From: Acanthosepion lycidas
Taxonomy: Eukaryota > Mollusca > Cephalopoda > Sepiida > Sepiidae
Direction of reading: 5' to 3'
Assembly (NCBI GenBank): GCA_963932145.1
Contig: OZ010586.1
Location: forward strand, 52,841,669-52,905,668
Length of the DNA stretch: 64,000 nucleotides
Shown: positions 21,070 to 32,248 of the stretch, piece after piece
Layout of the letters: each line of letters opens with the position of its first letter
Numbering within the stretch: the first letter of the stretch is position 1
Notes under the pieces: generated by a model
Told to the model about the DNA's origin: nothing
Seen by the model: only the letters and a program-made list of their open reading frames with translations
Database searches by the model: none
Translations under genes and position numbers: made by a program

Positions 21070-21795
21070 TAAAAATCTTAAAAATGGATAAAAGGCCTTA
21101 AAAGCAAAATCCAGCAAAATTATAGACTATACATAAGATTTCTAAATTAAAAGCAACAAAAAAGTAGTGTATCAATTTGTCCTTTACATATTTTTTTTTA
21201 TTTGAAATTTTGAAAAGTGCTATTTCTTGGCTAATGCTTACAGGTTTTTGGTGCATAAGGTGAAAATATTTAAAGAAGAATATTCACAATTTAACAGAAT
21301 CATGAATCATTGCTGAATAATTTAAATTTTTGTTTCATATTATTAAAATTATTGAATAAGTAATAATTGAGTATCAAGCATTGATCTACATTTCATAAAA
21401 TCATAGGGGCCCGTCTCTACCCCCGTAATAAATGGATAGAAAAAAAAAGATTGAGAGAGGAAGAGAGAAAGAAAGAGAGGAGTTAGGATCACAGAGTCAC
21501 AATAGAATAATAAATTCTTAATTTTTAGTACTCATTTGATTGATATCAATTGAAAGCAAGACTACTCGCAAATGATAACGGTAATATTATTAATATTTCC
21601 CAATGAAGAAACATCTGACATTCATTGACTGAGCAGCTTGTATTACTGTCAGTTGAAATTTATAAAATATTTCTCTTAAAATAATTTTTCAGGAAAATAG
21701 GTTTTTCAAGTCCAGTAGCTTTTATTGCTCTTTTCAGTATTGATGGCGGGTTTCCTTTTTAACCTTATATTTGAATTAGTGTAGAACATCAAAAT
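21070..21795. other. AT-rich spacer
   Basis: A purine-rich GAGAGAGGAAGAG patch near 21455-21480. No other feature recognised. Confidence 0.4.
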
Positions 21796-21799
21796 ATCT

Positions 21800-22525
21800 T
21801 GATTATGTCATTATTCTTTCTTCCATTTACATGTGAAAATCATTTTAGTTGTTTCTACTGTTGAAAGTCCTTAAATGATATGGTGTCTTTTATTTAGTAC
21901 AGTTGTTTGTTTGTGATTCAAATAGTGTCAGCTCATGAGGTTCAAAGAAGAATGATCCTGGCAAAGAGTTACAGGCTTTATTCACTTGTAGCCATTTTTA
22001 ACCATCTTTCAGAGGAAGCAGTTGTATGCAGCTGACAGAAACAATGTTTTTACTCATACCAATTCTATGTGATATGCATTTTAGTTGTCGATGTTGGTAG
22101 TCCCTAAGTGATGTGGTTTCTGTTATCTGGTACAATTCTTTGTGATTCTGTAGAGCTAGTCCATAATGTTTAAAGAAAGATGATGTTTGCCAAGACCCTC
22201 AAGTTTTACTGTCTCAAAGCCTTTTTTAACCAATCATAGATAGAAAAAGAAATAAAAGCAAAAGAAAGAGAAGAGTGAAGTAATACAAAAAGTGTGGAAT
22301 GTTAACATATTATATATCTTATTATTCTCTCTTTGACTTTCATGTGATATCCATTTTCTGCTGTTGGTAGTCCTCAAATGATCTGATTTCTATTATTTGC
22401 TACAGTTCTTTGGTGATTCCAAAAGATTTTAAGAAATGTGGTCTTCACCAAGATCCATAGGCTTCACTTACTCGAAGCCATTTTTAACTGTTGATCTTAG
22501 TATGCAGCTGACAGTTTAGATATTT
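21800..22525 (+). repeat. Decayed tandem triplication, about 235-270 bp units
   Basis: Three diverged units align by eye: ATGTGATA(T)-CATTTT..., then GTTGGTAGTCC..AA.TGAT at about 21860, 22094 and 22364, then TTTTATTTAG/TTATCTGG/TTATTTGC-TACA, GTGATTC, AAGA(A)..ATG, GCCATTTTTAAC, and in units 1 and 3 TATGCAGCTGACAG. Not recognised as a known element; no open frame is shared. Confidence 0.65.
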
Positions 22526-22529
22526 CTGA

Positions 22530-23035
22530 ACTAATTTGGCACCAGTCTGATATCCAAAACAATGTCTTGATCTAACAAGGCCATTTAAGAACATGAATAA
22601 ATTCTTCAAGTTAATGTTTTGATTTTGCAACAATTTGCAATGTTAGGTGAAACAACCTATAACACAAACTATTCTATGTTTAATTTCCTTATCTCCCACT
22701 CTACATTTGCTATGACTTATAATTTGAAATGTTTAGTATGTACCAAATACACTTACTGAATTTTTATGATAGATTAGGGTATCATAGTTAAAAGAAATAA
22801 ATACGTTTGAATTAAGTGCATTTATAAAGAAGGATATTTTGTAAAAAATTAATATTTGTTGTATAAAATATTTTTTATTATTAAATATTTAATTTAAATG
22901 TTTTCAAAGTCATCAACACCAGAATTAGTAAATGACTATGAAGTTTTAACTTTTCTACTCATTAATTTGTGGTTGAAGGACAGGAAATGTTTTCTAATTG
23001 ATGCCAAAATGTATCAGGAAACGAGTACAATGATT
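22530..23035. other. AT-rich spacer
   Basis: Contains a 61-codon plus frame (22898-23083) that runs into LINE-A sequence; no independent support for a gene. Confidence 0.4.
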
Positions 23036-23039
23036 TTAG

Positions 23040-23775
23040 TATCTAGGAATTGTTTTAAGAGAGGGCAGAAAGTGCAACACTGAAATCTGAAGGTGCATTG
23101 GTATAGCAAAAGATGCTTTCCGAAAGCTAAGCAAAGTATTAAGAAACAGGTAAAATTTTGTTGGAAACAAAGAAAAGAGCACTAAACTGTTTCATAATAT
23201 CTGTCCTTCTATATGGTAATGAATGCTGGAGAGTTTTCTCCCAGATAAATTAGAGATTTTAAGCAACAAGAATGTGGTTCTATAGAAGGATGCTGAAAAT
23301 ACCTTGGACATGTGAGCAGCAACAAAGTTTTAGAGAAAATGGAAACAAAAAGAACACTTATATATAAGAAAGAGAGACTTGAAAGTTATAATATATATAA
23401 TGAGGACAGAGAGCTTGAAAAATTTGCTAGTCACAGCATATATTGAATGCAAAAGGGACAGAGGAAAACAGTTCATAACCAATGAACTTATGTAAATGGT
23501 TGGCAGAACAGGGTTTAGGAGAGATAGCAAAATGACTAAATTTATTAACAGCTAAGGAAGAGATAGTTTCTAGATAATTTCTAGGACACATAATGAGGAA
23601 TTTGGATACTGACAACACAATTAAAAGAAAGAGGGGGAAAGGAAAACAAAACATAACCTACCTAGAGAGCTTGAGTAAATGGATGGTAGAACAAAGCTTA
23701 GGAGAGATAATAAAAGGATAAAATTTATTAAGAGCTACAAAGGATAGGAAATTGTGGAGAGCCCTGATCACCAAA
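23040..23775 (+). pseudogene. LINE-A 3' region with internal duplication
   Basis: Starts with CTGAAATCTGAAGGTGCATT and encodes, with stops, ...NCFIISVLLYGNECWRVFS, the post-RT region of LINE-A, then ...TLDM. The following part is present twice: 23395-23545 and 23575-23745 both contain CATAATGAGGA..., AAA.GGACAGAGGAAAAC / GGGAAAGGAAAACAAAACAT, ATGG.TGG.AGAACA and TTAGGAGAGATA. It ends GTGGAGAGCCCTGATCACC. Pseudogene. Confidence 0.8.
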
Positions 23776-24025
23776 TGTATGAAAATTACATTAAAAAAAA
23801 TAAGCAAAAAGTATCCCATATTCAATAATTTTTAGAAAGGCCATTGTTCACAATGTCAACACCCAGTCACTTCTCGAACTCATTTGCTGGTATTTGGAAC
23901 AAGACTTCACATCAATGGATTGATTGAGTCATTTCAATAGGTTTCATTTTTTTTTTATTTCCACATAAGTGTTTGGTTGCACTGGCAGTATGTTTAGTAT
24001 TGTCCTGTTGAAAAGAAGAAAATTA

Positions 24026-24068
<43 letters not shown>

Positions 24069-24310
24069 TGGCTGATATTGACTGTGATCCGGAGAGGTTA
24101 AACTCCACAATAATAACACATGAGTACTGTCATTTGATGTTTCCATGGCAAGTTTTTGGCACCATTACTTTTTTATTCACAGATCCAAAAAGTGTGGATG
24201 GTCCAATACAAGCCTTCACCACTTGAAACAAATCATTGTGTTGGTTTTCTGACAAGTACATCTAATTAGTTCCACACATATCTGGCTACTGTGAAAAACT
24301 CTATGAGACA
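23776..24310. other. Unassigned sequence with (TA)n at 24028-24064
   Basis: No recognised coding. The frame through the TA tract (23969-24226) is a microsatellite artefact plus unassigned sequence. Confidence 0.4.
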
Positions 24311-24316
24311 ACATCA

Positions 24317-24500
24317 ACTTCATCTTGGCACTTGGAATGTACGAACTCTCCAAGACAACTACTCAACACCAGAAAGAAAAACAGCTCTGGACGCATTAGA
24401 GCTAAAGAAGTACAACATTGATATAACCGCACTGAGCAGTAACCATCAGTCAACTACATGAAGCGAGAAAGCAAAATGAGACAGTTAACAGTGTTTCTGC
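24317..24500 (+). pseudogene. LINE endonuclease N-terminal fragment
   Basis: Reads LHLGTWNVRTLQDNYSTP then ERKTALDALELKKYNIDITA, ending in LS. GTWNVRTL and the N-terminal 'YNIDI.ALSETR' are hallmarks of the apurinic-type endonuclease of RTE/jockey-like LINEs, probably the family whose RT lies at 14160. Only the first about 40 residues are clear; afterwards the frame is lost. No continuation was found beyond about 24500. Confidence 0.7.
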
Positions 24501-24640
24501 TGCACTCAGATACAATACATTCTCCTTACTGTTTGTGATCTTTTATGCAATTCTCAAGCCGATCTCAAAAGTCATGTCCATCATAGGCATGCAGATAATT
24601 AGTTTGTGGCAACTGAAACCTCATGCATCGAACTCAATCA

Positions 24641-24641
<1 letters not shown>

Positions 24642-24698
<57 letters not shown>

Positions 24699-24797
24699 GA
24701 AAAATATGGAGAAAAAACAAACAAAAATCTTAATATTAATCTTAATTTTTTTCTGTATATTTTTCTTCATACTGTCGGATCTATATCCATATATTTG

Positions 24798-24844
<47 letters not shown>
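24642..24844. repeat. Two (TA)n tracts with an intervening hairpin
   Basis: TA runs at 24642-24694 and 24801-24844. Between them ATGAAGAAAAATATGG and CTGTATATTTTTCTTCAT are imperfect inverted partners. Confidence 0.85.
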
Positions 24845-24848
<4 letters not shown>

Positions 24849-24996
24849 TAATAAATATACATATACATTTGTAGTGCAACTTAAAGTTTAAAATTTCATG
24901 GTTTTTCCAAGACTTGGAAAAACCATGATGACTTGGGAAAAACCATGAAATTTTAAGTTGTACTACAAATGTAGGTACATGTATATTTATTAATAT
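24845..24996. mobile_element. Palindromic MITE-like element
   Basis: Left ...AATATACATATACATTTGTA + GTGCAACTTAAA is matched in inverse by TTTAAGTTGTACTACAAATG + ...ATGTATATTTATTAAT. The centre contains GGTTTTTCCAAGACTTGGAAAAACC, itself palindromic, and a further copy of the stem. Adjacent to (TA)n like other foldback elements here. Confidence 0.7.
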
Positions 24997-24999
24997 GTA

Positions 25000-25720
25000 C
25001 TTCTTAGCGCTGTCTAACTACATTGATGTCTGTTTTGTTTACACCTTATATATAATTAAGTAAATATTTATTTGCTTATATGTGTATGCATGCATATACA
25101 GTTGCTAATATATAGTTATTTTGTTAAGAGAATCTAATTTTATGAATGAAAATTTCTCCTGGGTCTGAGTCAATTAGAAGAATTTCATGTAGTGAGATGA
25201 CCTTACAAAGTGGAGATACTTTATCTCGTTGGCTGACAAAGTTAGCTGTTGTAGAAATCTGTTTGAGAGCTGTCTATTTACTACCATTCACTGAACTGAC
25301 AAGTTAACTATACTGCAAAAACCCAGTAACCCTGACTGAAGTTACTCTGAAGTATTTTTTTTTTAATTTCTTGCCAGTAAGCCTCCATATTTTTTTCTTT
25401 TTAGCCACTGATCAAATCACTAAAATTAAAATAAAATCTCTTTTGTTTACTATAACAAACTTAGTTGGTCTTTTTTCATTCCCTTTACTTCTCTCTTTAT
25501 ATTATTTCTTTTGTCACACATGTAACAATATATATATATATATATCATGCAATTTTGAAATGAGCTTTTAGATAGCAGAACATGATCACAATTGCAGATT
25601 ATCTTCAGCCTAAGCAGACATCAGTGGTAAGGTTTTCTAATCCAATGCAAGTCTTGTAAGTTATCGAAAATTTCATGATAGCAAGCAACATCAATCAGAC
25701 TATATTGGTAGTCATACACA
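25000..25720. other. AT-rich spacer
   Basis: Contains a short (TA)n at 25531-25546 and poly-T runs; no gene recognised. Confidence 0.4.
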
Positions 25721-25724
25721 ATGA

Positions 25725-25812
25725 CCTACAGGAGATTTATGTCACTTTTGTGACAAAGTATGCGAATCAGTAACATATCGGAAGAGTTACCTGAGAGTGC
25801 ATAAAGACTAAG
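25725..25812 (+). pseudogene. Possible LINE-encoded C-terminal zinc finger remnant
   Basis: One frame reads CHFCDKVCESVTYRKSYLRV then HKD, resembling the C2H2-like finger (C..C.K.C.S...L..H.RVHK) found at the C-terminus of some LINE ORF2 proteins. The first histidine of the usual pair is missing and there is no longer ORF. Confidence 0.3.
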
Positions 25813-25967
25813 TCAACTCTGTAAGATATTACACAAGTCTTTCATCTGCCATATAAGCATATAGAAGTGAAGTGGGCACTTCTTTTAGTAACTAACATGT
25901 TTGTAGTTGCTAAATCCAAACCTGAAGAGATGAAATTCTGCCAGAATATAACAATTACTCTCCTCTC

Positions 25968-25968
<1 letters not shown>

Positions 25969-26025
<57 letters not shown>
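25969..26025. repeat. (TA)n microsatellite
   Basis: Uninterrupted TA; the frames through it on both strands are artefacts. Confidence 0.95.
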
Positions 26026-26029
<4 letters not shown>

Positions 26030-26164
26030 AAGGCAACCAGGGACTCTATAAAGATACTGTTCAATATACAATATAAAAATATACATAACTTAGCCAATAT
26101 AGAATAAAGTAACACAATACTCATATGATACAGCTTTCCACAATTAAAGTTTCGTGCAGAGACA

Positions 26165-26512
26165 GAAATTGGAGGAACTAGAACCTATTGCCAGCAAAGA
26201 ATGGAGCAAAATACTTATAAGTGTGCTTAGTGATCTTGTAAGGAACTATCAAAAACAATTAAAAACAATAATCAAGAATAAAGGTAACACAACGGATTCT
26301 TGATGCAAGAGGGTCAATACTTTTGTCCTAAGTTAGATATTTGTTTGGTGTTTTTTGGTATTATTGTTTGAGATTAAAATTATTTGTTGCGGGCATATTT
26401 GAACATTCTTTCAAATCCATTATTTTATCATTTGTGAAAAAGTGAACATGAAATTTATATGTAAATTTCCGTGATTATGGGAAGTGGGAGCAAATAATTC
26501 TGCCACCAACTG
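26165..26512 (+). mobile_element. Tc1-type element, 3' end only
   Basis: Matches the (inverted) 3' end of the full-length Tc1 at 53051-54680: transposase C-terminus (ELEPIASKEWSK-type), then GTCAATACTTTTGTCC (inner repeat) and GCAAATAATTCTGCCACCAACTG followed by TA (outer terminus, ending at 26512). The 5' half is absent. Followed by (TA)n. Confidence 0.7.
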
Positions 26513-26639
26513 TATATATATATATATATATATATATTATGTGTGTGTGTGCACCGATTATTTGAGAACATACTATTAGTAGACCATAAAATATATGGTA
26601 AGCTAACATATGTGGTATATACTAAATTTGAAGATTATC

Positions 26640-27180
26640 ATTTCTTTTTCAGATGTATCAAGTGCCTTGACATGGTGGCTTCTAATCTGACACAGGAAAG
26701 GCATTTTCTGTTCATCCCAATTTTTTGAAAGGGGGTCAGGAAAACTGGTGGATTAACAGGGGGCTCTACAAAATGTATAAAGGCATACATAGTGATGTAC
26801 ACTGAGTTCATATAATTTATGATAGTCCTCAGGGTGAATAAGTGTGAGCTATGCCATGCCATTGTATTTCATACCACCCTAATTGTCTCAGGGTCAATGC
26901 CAGTATATACTTCAAAGTGTGAAACACAGTAGTCATATTTTGGATTAAGGTGAGTAGCTATATCTGATGCAGGAGTAGATGGCCCAGAATTTTCATGACT
27001 ATGTCATCCTGCAATATGTGGCCTCCTAGATCACCAGATTTGAATCCCCAGGGTATCTTTAAAAGTGAGAACAACAATAACCTCACAATACCAAAGACTT
27101 GATGAAAACTGTCCTAGTGGATGTGGTGGCCAGTCTGAGAGCCAGCTGTTCCAGTCACAGTCATTTTTAGGTTGTCTTTA
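26640..27180 (+). pseudogene. Mariner-type (DD37-like) transposase remnant
   Basis: Starts CTTCTAATCTGACACAGGAA, shared with 46268 onwards. In broken frames it encodes ...DFHDYVILQYV and WPPRSPDLNP-like sequence (CAATATGTGGCCTCCTAGATCA, about 27016), then QRLDENC / HNTKDLMKTVLVDVVASLRA. These are the third-acidic-residue region and C-terminus of a mariner subgroup. No intact frame. Confidence 0.65.
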
Positions 27181-27273
27181 GAGTGTAAGGTAATTCTATT
27201 GATGAGTTTGTTTCTGTTCTTGAACAGTTGAATAATCATTCTTGTAAATGTACTCTTTATCTATCAATTACTT

Positions 27274-27276
<3 letters not shown>

Positions 27277-27309
<33 letters not shown>
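27277..27309. repeat. (TA)n microsatellite
   Basis: Uninterrupted TA tract between unassigned sequences. Confidence 0.9.
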
Positions 27310-27314
<5 letters not shown>

Positions 27315-27559
27315 TTCTATTACCTGGAAGACCCTGAGTACATAGTTTTTACTTTCTTATATACAACTGACACATAGCATTTGCTCATTGTCCATATCCA
27401 TCAACTAGAAGCTGTACATCATTTTGAAGTGCCCTCACAAAAAACTACATGATATAATACATTTATGACAAAGCTACATATAAAGAATAACAGAAAATTT
27501 ATAAAATATGTATAAAAAGAATATGAAAAGGATTAGAAAATGAGAATTTACTGGTTAGA

Positions 27560-28540
27560 ATGTCTGCTACAGGATTATTTGATTTAAATCATGATTTAAA
27601 TCAAGTTTTTTAACCACTGATTTGAATCAAAATTTGATGTTCACTTGTAATGTTATGATAGAAGGAAATCATAAGAAATGATTGTTTCAAATATTTATTT
27701 CTAGTCACCAACTGGATAAAATTTTTCTTATAATTGCAATAACATTTTCATTATAAAATCTTTTCTGAGTTATTAAAGTGAAAAATATTTTTTATGTTTA
27801 AACATATTTATGTTCTTTTCCATAAGCAGTTTTGCATTCACTACTTTTATACAGAACTACATGTTACACTGTTCTAGCTGTATCAAGATAATCCATCAGT
27901 TTAAAATAAATCAATCCATATGAAGAGAAAATGCATTCAATGTCAGAAGTTGAAGCCAATGCTGACAGGTGTTGTTTTACTGCAGAACGTGTATTACTGT
28001 ACAACACACTTGCACATGAATTCTCCCATGATTACAGTGTCTGCAATTTTAAATGTGGAATAAAAGAGCCTTTGCTTGCAACTCCATGAGAGATGGAACA
28101 AGTAAAGGATATTTATTATTAGCATGCTCTATTGCAATATTTACATATTCCTTGCCTTTCCTTGAAGATAAGGATTAAACCCTGTTAGAAAGAAGGTGGG
28201 ATTTAGTGATGAATTTGTTGTGCTTTTTTTTCATGGTTTCTGTCACATTGTTTTGTCAGGAGCTTTGTCAAAATTCTTACATCATTTGTTCTATTTATCA
28301 ACTGCTTCAGCAACCAGTCATGTGTCACTGTGTCTTATCCAGGGCTTCACATATTGGCTGAAGTTGAGAAAACACTTCTTCCACAGATTGTTTCCATATG
28401 ATATTGAGTATCTTATTTCTTACTTAAGGATTTATTTTGTTTACTTTACAAATTTAAAGGAGAACTGGCCAGTTGTTAGCATAAATCTTCCATCAAATGT
28501 ACAAGGAGTATGACAAGATATTGACCCCATACTTGACAGT
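27560..28540 (-). pseudogene. hAT transposase C-terminal pseudogene
   Basis: On the minus strand (about 28000-27800) the translation reads KQHLSALASTSDIECIFSSY then GLIYFKLMDYLDTA, the hAT C-terminal dimerisation motif (LASTA..ER.FS..G.....RN.L). Upstream minus-strand sequence to about 28540 gives other hAT-like pieces with many stops. The downstream end carries a perfect palindrome TGATTTAAATCATGATTTAAATCA spread over 27580-27603, of the kind seen in ends of some hAT elements. Boundaries and target duplication were not resolved. Confidence 0.65.
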
Positions 28541-28784
28541 ACACTGATGAGCCTTAATAATCGATCCTAACATATTTCATGTGACAAACCACATAATCTT
28601 TTACACTAGAAGCTTCCAAAATCATGAGTTGCCACATCTTCTTCTGACTTCTTCATTGCAATTTCCTGGGTTGGCTTGATGTGTTGATGTTGAGAATACC
28701 GTGAATGGATTTTATAAGCAACAAAGACATTTAAAGGAAAACAGGAACTAAAATACATTTATACTTCCAATCAAGAAGAACTGA

Positions 28785-29115
28785 AATATCCTGGATACAT
28801 AATGAAAAAAGAGGCCATAGAAAATTTTAACACTCGCAGAAAATACCAAAAACAAGATCAGCAGGGAAAAACTGCAAGTAACCCACCTTTCATGCCTGTA
28901 TGATGTATGACAGAACAGGAACAAAGAGGGATGATAAAGAGTCAAAACTTTCTTAAAGTGACAAAATATAGGAAGTTGGGGAGAGCTAGGATCATCCACG
29001 TAAGCTGGTGTGAATACATAGGACAAGGACAAAGAGTGATGGTAAAGAGTCAAAAGTAACTTAGATCAACAAAAGACAAGAAGATATGGAGAGTCATAAA
29101 TACATGATACATAAA
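28785..29115 (+). pseudogene. LINE-A 3' fragment with internal duplication
   Basis: Includes ATCCTGGATACATAATGAAA then CACTCGCAGAAAATACC. Two related blocks (28918-28995 and 29034-29110) both read GGACAAAGAG..GATGATAAAGAGTCAAAA / GAGTGATGGTAAAGAGTC, then ...GACAA.A.A.AGGAAG..GGAGAG. Equivalent to the 23.4-23.8 kb copy. Confidence 0.65.
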
Positions 29116-29119
29116 AGAA

Positions 29120-29620
29120 AAAGGTATGTATGACTGGTTGACTTTGTTAGAGTGACATATGTAATAGGTTCATTATAAATATTAGACAATCCCTCAAATG
29201 AAATACATACATTTTAATTAATTAATACATTCTGATTTTTGAGATCATTTGCATAAGTTCTAGGCTGGAAAGATTTTTTTTTGACAAGATGACTTTGAGA
29301 GGGCTTTTTGAATTACAAAAATCTGGTAGAGTAACCATTAATTTTTATGATCCTATATTTAATTCTTTCTTTGCAGATTACATAATAACAGAGGGAATAA
29401 ATTTTGTATCAATTTTACCCGTTGAAAATGAATTTAGATCAGATACTATATATTGTATGAATTAAAAAAATGCATATCAGCTACAGAAGTATCAAATGAT
29501 ATTCATTTTGTCTGTAAAGATGAAGCTTTAAGTCTCTGTACATGCCAGAGATAGTTTGGCCAGGTTTGATTGGGTAATTTTTCTCTTTTAAGATTTCACT
29601 CAAGAAAAGATGATGGCAAT
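29120..29620. other. AT-rich spacer
   Basis: No feature recognised. Confidence 0.4.
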
Positions 29621-29621
29621 A

Positions 29622-29830
29622 AATATGGGAGATTTTACATCCTCATGCTTACTCTCCTGACCTCACTCCATCTGACTATCATCTTTTCAAATCATTATAA
29701 CATTTTTAGAGGAAAAATAAGTTTATTAATCATAATGTTTCTTTTCAACAAAACCTGAAGAATTTTATGCTAAAGGAATAGATGTGACTAGGTTATCAAT
29801 AATGATCGGAAATATTATTTTGATGAAGTG
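29622..29830 (+). pseudogene. Mariner transposase fragment
   Basis: In one frame LHPHAYSPDLTPSDYHLF, the DD34D third-aspartate motif with the aspartate kept, followed by FFRGKISL and ..NFMLKGIDVTRL in shifted frames. Only the C-terminal third is present. No terminal repeats found. Confidence 0.7.
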
Positions 29831-30115
29831 TATCAATCCAGACAAAAGAAGTATTTGTTTCTTTTACATTTTCAAATGCAACAGAACTTTATTTTCAACC
29901 TAATACATCTTGACAATCTGTAGTCTTGTTGTAAGGCTATTATCATGACCTGAAATTTTCTACCATTCTACAGAACTGAAGATGCCGCATGAGTCAAAAA
30001 AGAGAGTTGACTGTAAATATCATTCTAGTAAACTTCTTCATCAAGGTTGATCTTTATAATTTCTACTACTACACAGTTTTTCTGTTGATGTTTGACTTTA
30101 CCCACTCTTGATACC
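29831..30115. other. Unassigned sequence
   Basis: Nothing recognised between the mariner fragment and the next LINE end. Confidence 0.35.
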
Positions 30116-30117
30116 TG

Positions 30118-30370
30118 TTTTTAATCATTTCACTCAAAGCAAGACAATAAAGCCACTAGTATTCAGTGCATTACTAAGTGTTAGAGAATATGACAAAAAG
30201 AACTATTAAGGAGAGATGACAATAAAAGAACAAGAATAGAAGTGTTATAGGAGAGACTGCTAGCATAGAACTTATAGTTATATTTAACCATTTCAATTGT
30301 AAAATGGCAAGACCTTGCCGCCAATCTGGTACAGATGTTAACATCTCAAATTGAGTGAAGAAAAAAATGA
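30118..30370 (-). pseudogene. LINE-B 3' fragment
   Basis: Reverse-strand terminus AATCATTTCACTCAAAGCAAG, then AGAGAATATGACAAAAAG and AGAACAAGAATAGAAG, matching 40765-41115. Confidence 0.65.
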
Positions 30371-30399
30371 TGGAAGACTTACTCTTATTTAACCCACTA

Positions 30400-31120
30400 G
30401 TAGTACAGAGTCACAAGTAGTCATATATACTAAACCTGTTAGGGTCTATGTGGTGCCTCATTCTGTCATCAAACAAAGACTTAGCCTCTTTGAAGACAAG
30501 TTTATTATTTCCAGCAATCACAAATAGGCCTCTGTTGTGATTATCATGCTGTCACACCTGGAAAAAATAATTCCTATGAGCTGTAGCAGCTGAACAGGTG
30601 GGTGTGAACCAAGGACAAAATTATGGTATCACCTGATATTTGCAAGAAATGTACAAAAGCAGCAATGCCAGCTTTAACCAAAGAAGAAGCCACTGGGATA
30701 CACTTCTCAATAGGAAGGTTAAGAACATTAATCCAAGGGGCATCTTGAATAAAGTCACAAAATAAATCCCAATCAGTATATTGGTAACAGAAAGAAGTCT
30801 TGTGAATAGTTGGTTTCTTTCAAATAGATGACTCAGAGGAAATATCAATAGATACTAGAGGACAATCCAAATTGAAAGAGGACAGATTTGGGATGTTCTA
30901 CAAGAACCAGGAGAGGAGGTAAGGAACAAATCATGTAAAGAAGAATGTTGAACAGATTTATTAAGGAAACAAGTAGAAAAATTCATTATAAGACTAAGAG
31001 ACTTGATCAAATGGAAAAATTGAAAGTTTCAAATACTGGGAACAACAGTAACATTAGAATGTAAGACACCATGAACATTAAAATGACCAAACACAAACAT
31101 ATTCACAGATGGATGTAGAG
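30400..31120 (-). pseudogene. LINE endonuclease/linker region
   Basis: Minus-strand translation runs FGHFNVHGVLHSN (the GDFN endonuclease motif with D to H), then ...NFSTCFLNKSVQHSSLHDLF, SNxFSxD-poor decayed section, ...PWFTPTCSAATAHRNYFFQV, NNKLVFKEAKSLFDDRM. The order matches the endonuclease and endonuclease-RT linker of a jockey/CR1-type LINE. Several stops. With the LINE-B end at 30118 it could be one deleted copy. Confidence 0.7.
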
Positions 31121-31638
31121 AAAGAGCCATTTCTGTATCACCAGACATTTTGTTTACTATATTACAGTCCTAAGAAGGAGAGCAATAAAGGCAATTTACT
31201 TATATGTAATATTTTTTTTAAAAAAGCACATTTATATAAATTTTATTTTGAATCTCTTTTTAAAAATTCAACAACCCTAAAGAAAAAGACAGCTACAGAT
31301 GATACTGGTACTAAAAAACAATATGGAGGTGTAATGCAGTAACGGCAGTTTGGCAGAAATTAAGCTGTCTGTCAAGATTATGAGTGAAAGTCAATGTATC
31401 CACCAAAGTAAACCTAAAAGTAAACCTAAATGTATGCATGTGTATACACATACATATTGGTTTGCTTTCAACCAATTTGCTAAGACAAATAGGCTGAAAA
31501 GAAGCAAATATTAGCAGAAATATTGAAGCCTTGAATGAAGCGGAGCATTTTACTAATCATAAATTTTATTCAGCTTCATTGACTTTGTGACCAGTCAGGC
31601 CATACATGCACCCTTAGATATTTACATGTATTCAGGAA

Positions 31639-31640
<2 letters not shown>
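31121..31640. other. AT-rich spacer
   Basis: A lysine-rich plus frame at 31109-31342 has no family resemblance. A direct repeat of AAAGTAAACCTAAA near 31405. Nothing else. Confidence 0.35.
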
Positions 31641-31725
<85 letters not shown>

Positions 31726-31730
31726 ATTAA

Positions 31731-31766
<36 letters not shown>

Positions 31767-31795
31767 ATTAAGTGATATATATATATATATATATT
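31641..31795. repeat. (TA)n with repeated TATAAATTAAGTGA module
   Basis: TA run to 31722, then two direct copies of TATAAATTAAGTGA each followed by TA, then ATGAATTAACTGA. Confidence 0.9.
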
Positions 31796-31807
31796 ATGAA
31801 TTAACTG

Positions 31808-32204
31808 ATTTAAAATACAGTTTCTTGATACAATAACAGTTAATATAAATGAACATGCTACCACCCCTACCACTCCTGTCTACATGATTGAATTTCTCTG
31901 TATCCTTGGGAATAAAAAATATGAATTGTATGTGTGTTTAAAACTCAGTAAATTTAAAAATAAGTTATTCCAAAATTTGCTTGAAGATGAAACAGAACTT
32001 TTAATTTAATTTAATTATATAATTAAATTTGAAGTTTTAGTTTTGGTTTTTGAATCATGGTAATTCCCGTGTAGCAAAGAAACCATGTTTTAAATCAGTT
32101 AATTTATAATATTTATGCTCTGTAAATTTACATTGAGCACTGTTTTGTAAAAATAAAAATATCAATAAGAACACCAGGTTATATATCTTACTGTTCTCTC
32201 TTTT

Positions 32205-32205
<1 letters not shown>
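31808..32205. repeat. Dispersed repeat of about 390 bp (pair with 49190-49566)
   Basis: Shares ATGAACATGCTACCACCCCT, ACATGATTGAATTTCTCT, CTTGAAGATGAAACAGAAC, GTAGCAAAGAAACCAT and CATTGAGCACTGTTTTGTAA in order with 49190-49566; both copies end at a TTTTTATTAT(A) junction with (TA)n. No ORF. Confidence 0.85.

Positions 32206-32245
<40 letters not shown>
32206..32245. repeat. (TA)n microsatellite
   Basis: Separates the 390-bp repeat from the SINE to its right. Confidence 0.9.

Positions 32246-32248
<3 letters not shown>

Noticed and set aside
24535-24891. Long frames made of Tyr-Ile repeats (also near 8126, 9699, 25842, 46000, 47403, 62844)
   Set aside because: They are translations of (TA)n, which is open in several frames; not genes.
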